Positions 61,883-64,000 of a DNA stretch of 64,000 nt are shown in pieces. The first letter of the stretch is position 1, and each line of letters opens with the position of its first letter. The notes beneath the pieces are model-generated. The model made no database searches and was not told where the DNA came from. It saw only the letters and a program-made list of their open reading frames with translations. The position numbers and the translations under genes are program-made. The DNA is from Candidatus Melainabacteria bacterium (GTDB lineage Bacteria; Cyanobacteriota; Vampirovibrionia; Obscuribacterales; Obscuribacteraceae), in the NCBI GenBank assembly GCA_016716405.1, contig JADJWK010000002.1:248001-312000 (forward strand), written 5' to 3'.

Positions 61883-62068
61883 ATGGCTGATACGGTCAAT
61901 GAAGCCGAGCTCGGGAGAAGCAAGCAGAGCACGACCCCGAGCGATCATCTCATTCATCTCCTGACCATCGGCTGGCCTGCTGACAGCCCTCTGATCAGAC
62001 GTTATGTCGCGGAAAATGGTCTTGCAAGCGTTCTCAAAGACTGGATAAACAAGAGCGAGAAGCGCTAG
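61883..62068 (+). CDS. Small hypothetical protein (61 aa)
   Basis: GAAGGTGA lies about 5 nt before the ATG and TATAAT further up, so expression is likely. Soluble, with HLIHLLTIGWPADSPLIRRYV and a basic C-terminus (DWINKSEKR). No known motif. It stands alone, between the divergent rplU promoter and the peroxiredoxin gene, 159 bp before the latter. Confidence 0.68.
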   Translation: MADTVNEAELGRSKQSTTPSDHLIHLLTIGWPADSPLIRRYVAENGLASVLKDWINKSEKR

Positions 62069-62227
62069 CTCTTTCGGGCCGGTTCGCCGAGAGCTTGTCA
62101 GCAGACCGGATTTTGTCGGCAAATCTACAATTTCCATTAAACATATGACGGATTTCATTTAAGGGATCTACCATTTGCTAACTCGTTCTTACGCAGTTGG
62201 TTCCACATTAATGGGAGTTATCGCCAT

Positions 62228-62767
62228 ATGTTGCAAGTTGGAAAAAAAGCTCCTCCGTTCGACATGCCGTCGACGAAGGACATGAAGACTTTGAAAGAGA
62301 ACGTCAGCCTTTCCGATTACAGAGGTAAGTGGCTGATCATGTTCTTCTATCCTCTGGATTTCACTTTCGTCTGCCCGACAGAGCTGAAAGCCTTCAACGA
62401 GAAGTATGAAGAAATCAAGAAAGCCGGCGCCGATGTCCTCGCCGTCTCCACCGACAGCGTCTACAGCCACCGCGCCTGGATCAAGACCGACGAAGCCAAC
62501 GGCGGCCTCGGCGATCTCAAGTACATACTCGCCTCCGACATCACCAAAGATGTCAGCCGCGACTACGGTGTTCTGCTCGAGGATAAAGGCATCGCTCTGC
62601 GCGGTCTTTTCATCATCGATCCGGACGGCTACCTGCAGTATCAAGTTGTGCATAGCCTCAACACCGGTCGCAGCGTGGACGAGACCCTCCGTGTTCTCGA
62701 AGCCCTGAAGACCGGCGGTCTCTGTGGCGCTGACTGGAAACCCGGCCAGAAGCCCCTCACCGTCTAG
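62228..62767 (+). CDS. Typical 2-Cys peroxiredoxin (AhpC/Prx1 family)
   Basis: 179 aa; GGGAG about 10 nt before the ATG. Peroxidatic Cys49 in DFTFVCPTE, resolving Cys166 in GGLCGADWKPG, and the dimer-type C-terminal tail. It reduces hydrogen peroxide and organic peroxides in the cytosol, with electrons from thioredoxin or AhpF-like partners. A thioredoxin-fold protein follows, though a strong terminator lies between them. Confidence 0.95.
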   Translation: MLQVGKKAPPFDMPSTKDMKTLKENVSLSDYRGKWLIMFFYPLDFTFVCPTELKAFNEKYEEIKKAGADVLAVSTDSVYSHRAWIKTDEANGGLGDLKYILASDITKDVSRDYGVLLEDKGIALRGLFIIDPDGYLQYQVVHSLNTGRSVDETLRVLEALKTGGLCGADWKPGQKPLTV

Positions 62768-62792
62768 ATATTCGCTCAGCGACCTAGATGTT

Positions 62793-62828
62793 AAAGTTGC
62801 CGGAAACATTGTCTCCGGCAACTTTTTC
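62793..62828 (+). terminator. Rho-independent terminator after the peroxiredoxin gene
   Basis: AAAGTTGCCGGA and TCCGGCAACTTT form a 12-bp perfect stem with a 9-nt loop, followed by TT and a T-rich tail; 26 bp after the stop. Confidence 0.93.
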
Positions 62829-62894
62829 TTTGCGCCCACCGGCTAGAATATGACATGTTGCCTCTCAGACCAGCATTCTTCTCAAGGAGGTCCT

Positions 62895-63359
62895 ATGCCG
62901 CTTCGTATGGATTCGCCCCTGCCTTCCCTGGACGGCGGTACCGACTGGTTCAACTCCACCGCCATCGATCCGGCAAAGGATCTTTCGGGCAAGCCGGTCT
63001 TGATTCATTTCTGGTCGATAAGCTGTGGTATCTGCAAGGAGTCCCTGCCGGAGATCAATGGCTGGATCGATGAATTCTCTCCCCATGGTCTTTCCATTAT
63101 CTCGGTGCATATGCCGCGTCAGGAAAGTGATACCAATGTAGATGCAGTGAAAGCCGCCATGGACGAATGGGAAGTTCGGCAGCCATGCGTGGTGGATAAC
63201 TGGCACGAGATAACCGATCGTTTCGAGAACAAATTCGTTCCGGCATTCTATGTCTTCGACGGCGACCACAAGCTCAGACATTTCCAGGCCGGCGAGAAAG
63301 CAGTCAAGATGGTGAAGCCGGTCATCGAGCGGGTGTTGAAAGCCCAGGTCGCCGAATAG
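62895..63359 (+). CDS. Thioredoxin-fold (TlpA/AhpC-TSA-like) protein
   Basis: 154 aa from ATG 62895, which has AGGAGG 5 nt upstream. Thioredoxin-like fold with the redox pair SCGICKES, VLIHFWSISC strand, and the cis-Pro region FVPAFYVFD. No signal peptide, so it is cytosolic, unlike most TlpA/ResA proteins. It may reduce the peroxiredoxin next door or serve another thiol pathway. hemL follows 15 bp later. Confidence 0.87.
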   Translation: MPLRMDSPLPSLDGGTDWFNSTAIDPAKDLSGKPVLIHFWSISCGICKESLPEINGWIDEFSPHGLSIISVHMPRQESDTNVDAVKAAMDEWEVRQPCVVDNWHEITDRFENKFVPAFYVFDGDHKLRHFQAGEKAVKMVKPVIERVLKAQVAE

Positions 63360-63374
63360 AGGGAGAAAAGCAAA

Positions 63375-64000
63375 ATGACCGATACTCTCGAAGCCACCAG
63401 AAAAGCCACCAGATCCCAGGCTCTGTTCGAGAGAGCGCAGGAGAGAATTCCCGGTGGCGTCAATTCGCCTGCCCGGGCTTGCAAGGCCGTGGACTCCGAT
63501 CCGATTTTCATCGAGCGTGCCGACGGCTCGATCATGGTGGACGTGGACGGCAACGAATACATCGATTATGTGGGCTCCTGGGGACCGATGATCCTCGGTC
63601 ACAGGCATCCACGCGTCCTCGAGGCCATAGAAGAAGCGCTCATGCGCGGCACCAGCTTCGGTGCCCCGTGCCGGAGCGAGGTTGAGCTTGCCGAGCTGGT
63701 CTGCGAGTTCATGCCCTCCATCGAGATGGTGCGCATGGTCAACTCGGGCACCGAAGCCACCATGTCGGCGATCCGCCTGGCAAGAGCCTTTACTGGTCGT
63801 GACATGATAATCAAGTTCGATGGCTGTTATCACGGACACGCCGATTCTTTTCTGGTGAAAGCCGGCTCCGGTCTGGCGACCCTCGGTCTGGCGAGCAGCC
63901 CGGGAGTGCCTGCCGAGCTCTTGAAGATGACCATTTCTCTGCCTTTCAACAATCTGGACGAGGTCAGGAAAGCTTTCGACGAAAACAAGGACGCCATAGC
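63375..64000 (+). CDS. hemL: Glutamate-1-semialdehyde 2,1-aminomutase, N-terminal part (runs off the right edge)
   Basis: ATG 63375 with GGGAG upstream; 208 residues inside the window. Marks: QERIPGGVNSPARA, VGSWGPMILGHRHP, GTSFGAPCRSEVELA, VNSGTEATMSAIRLAR, KFDGCYHGHAD and LVKAGSG. PLP enzyme of the C5 route to 5-aminolevulinate for heme and other tetrapyrroles. The PLP lysine lies beyond the edge. Confidence 0.95.
   Translation, partial: MTDTLEATRKATRSQALFERAQERIPGGVNSPARACKAVDSDPIFIERADGSIMVDVDGNEYIDYVGSWGPMILGHRHPRVLEAIEEALMRGTSFGAPCRSEVELAELVCEFMPSIEMVRMVNSGTEATMSAIRLARAFTGRDMIIKFDGCYHGHADSFLVKAGSGLATLGLASSPGVPAELLKMTISLPFNNLDEVRKAFDENKDAI

Noticed and set aside
1..64000. tRNA genes, CRISPR arrays, insertion sequences, prophage
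   Set aside because: None seen on reading the gaps; tRNA and RNA covariance searches were not possible here.

Overview
The window holds about 48 protein genes packed on both strands, with no rRNA, tRNA, CRISPR array, phage or insertion sequence that I can see. The organism is a bacterium with meso-diaminopimelate peptidoglycan (the MurE has the DNPR motif), complex I antiporter subunits, a ferredoxin-linked 2-oxoacid oxidoreductase and an MqnA/MqnD-type protein. It carries Ser/Thr protein kinases with zinc-ribbon, Sel1 or leucine-rich-repeat parts, kinesin-light-chain-like TPR proteins and proline/glutamine-rich secreted proteins. This style resembles the non-photosynthetic relatives of Cyanobacteria (Melainabacteria/Vampirovibrionia, Obscuribacterales-like). 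That placement is inference from general knowledge of such genomes; no search was run. GTG and TTG starts are common.

Layout, left part. A GH3-type acyl-adenylase (cut by the left edge, minus strand) diverges from a two-gene secondary-lipid/PUFA-synthase-like megasynthase at 678-11726. The first protein reads two TIM-barrel enoyl-reductase-like domains, KS, AT, one ACP, KR and DH. The second is PfaB-like with an AT and a C-terminal phosphopantetheinyl transferase. A secreted glycine-zipper protein is convergent with it. Next come an SDR reductase, pgeF, a CAP-domain secreted protein and a vWA protein (13251-18035). A zinc-ribbon/kinase/TM/LRR receptor kinase lies 28 bp downstream of nuoM. nuoM and nuoL are back to back and divergent, and nuoL is followed by a tiny His-rich membrane protein. 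korA-korB and a small Cys protein complete this energy block (20278-27931).

Middle part. A DUF985 cupin and an LCP cell-wall transferase, a small transaldolase/F6P aldolase, then a run of proteins around putative zinc metallopeptidases: a gluzincin-like one (30835), a matrixin-like one with QYSQPP repeats (32100), an MqnA/MqnD-family protein, and another matrixin-like one (35135). Two tandem alpha/beta hydrolases follow; the second lacks its membrane anchor and has an in-frame TGA, so it looks like a decaying copy. Then come TPR proteins, an RluE-like pseudouridine synthase, ArfB, a fourth metallopeptidase, and a divergent OmpR-type regulator/histidine kinase pair.

Right part. A kinase-Sel1 protein and folC, two small plus-strand genes, a second zinc-ribbon/kinase/TM/LRR protein, and then a long minus-strand run (FAD oxidoreductase, PlsC-like acyltransferase, NodB deacetylase, DUF4388 protein, murE, rpmA, rplU) driven at least in part by a recognisable promoter upstream of rplU. 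The plus strand closes with a 61-aa protein, a 2-Cys peroxiredoxin with a clear terminator, a thioredoxin-fold protein and hemL, which is cut by the right edge.

The most interesting biology is the lipid megasynthase with its fused reductase and PPTase domains beside a GH3 ligase, the set of four putative secreted or cytosolic zinc peptidases, and the paired zinc-ribbon receptor kinases, one of them attached to nuoM.
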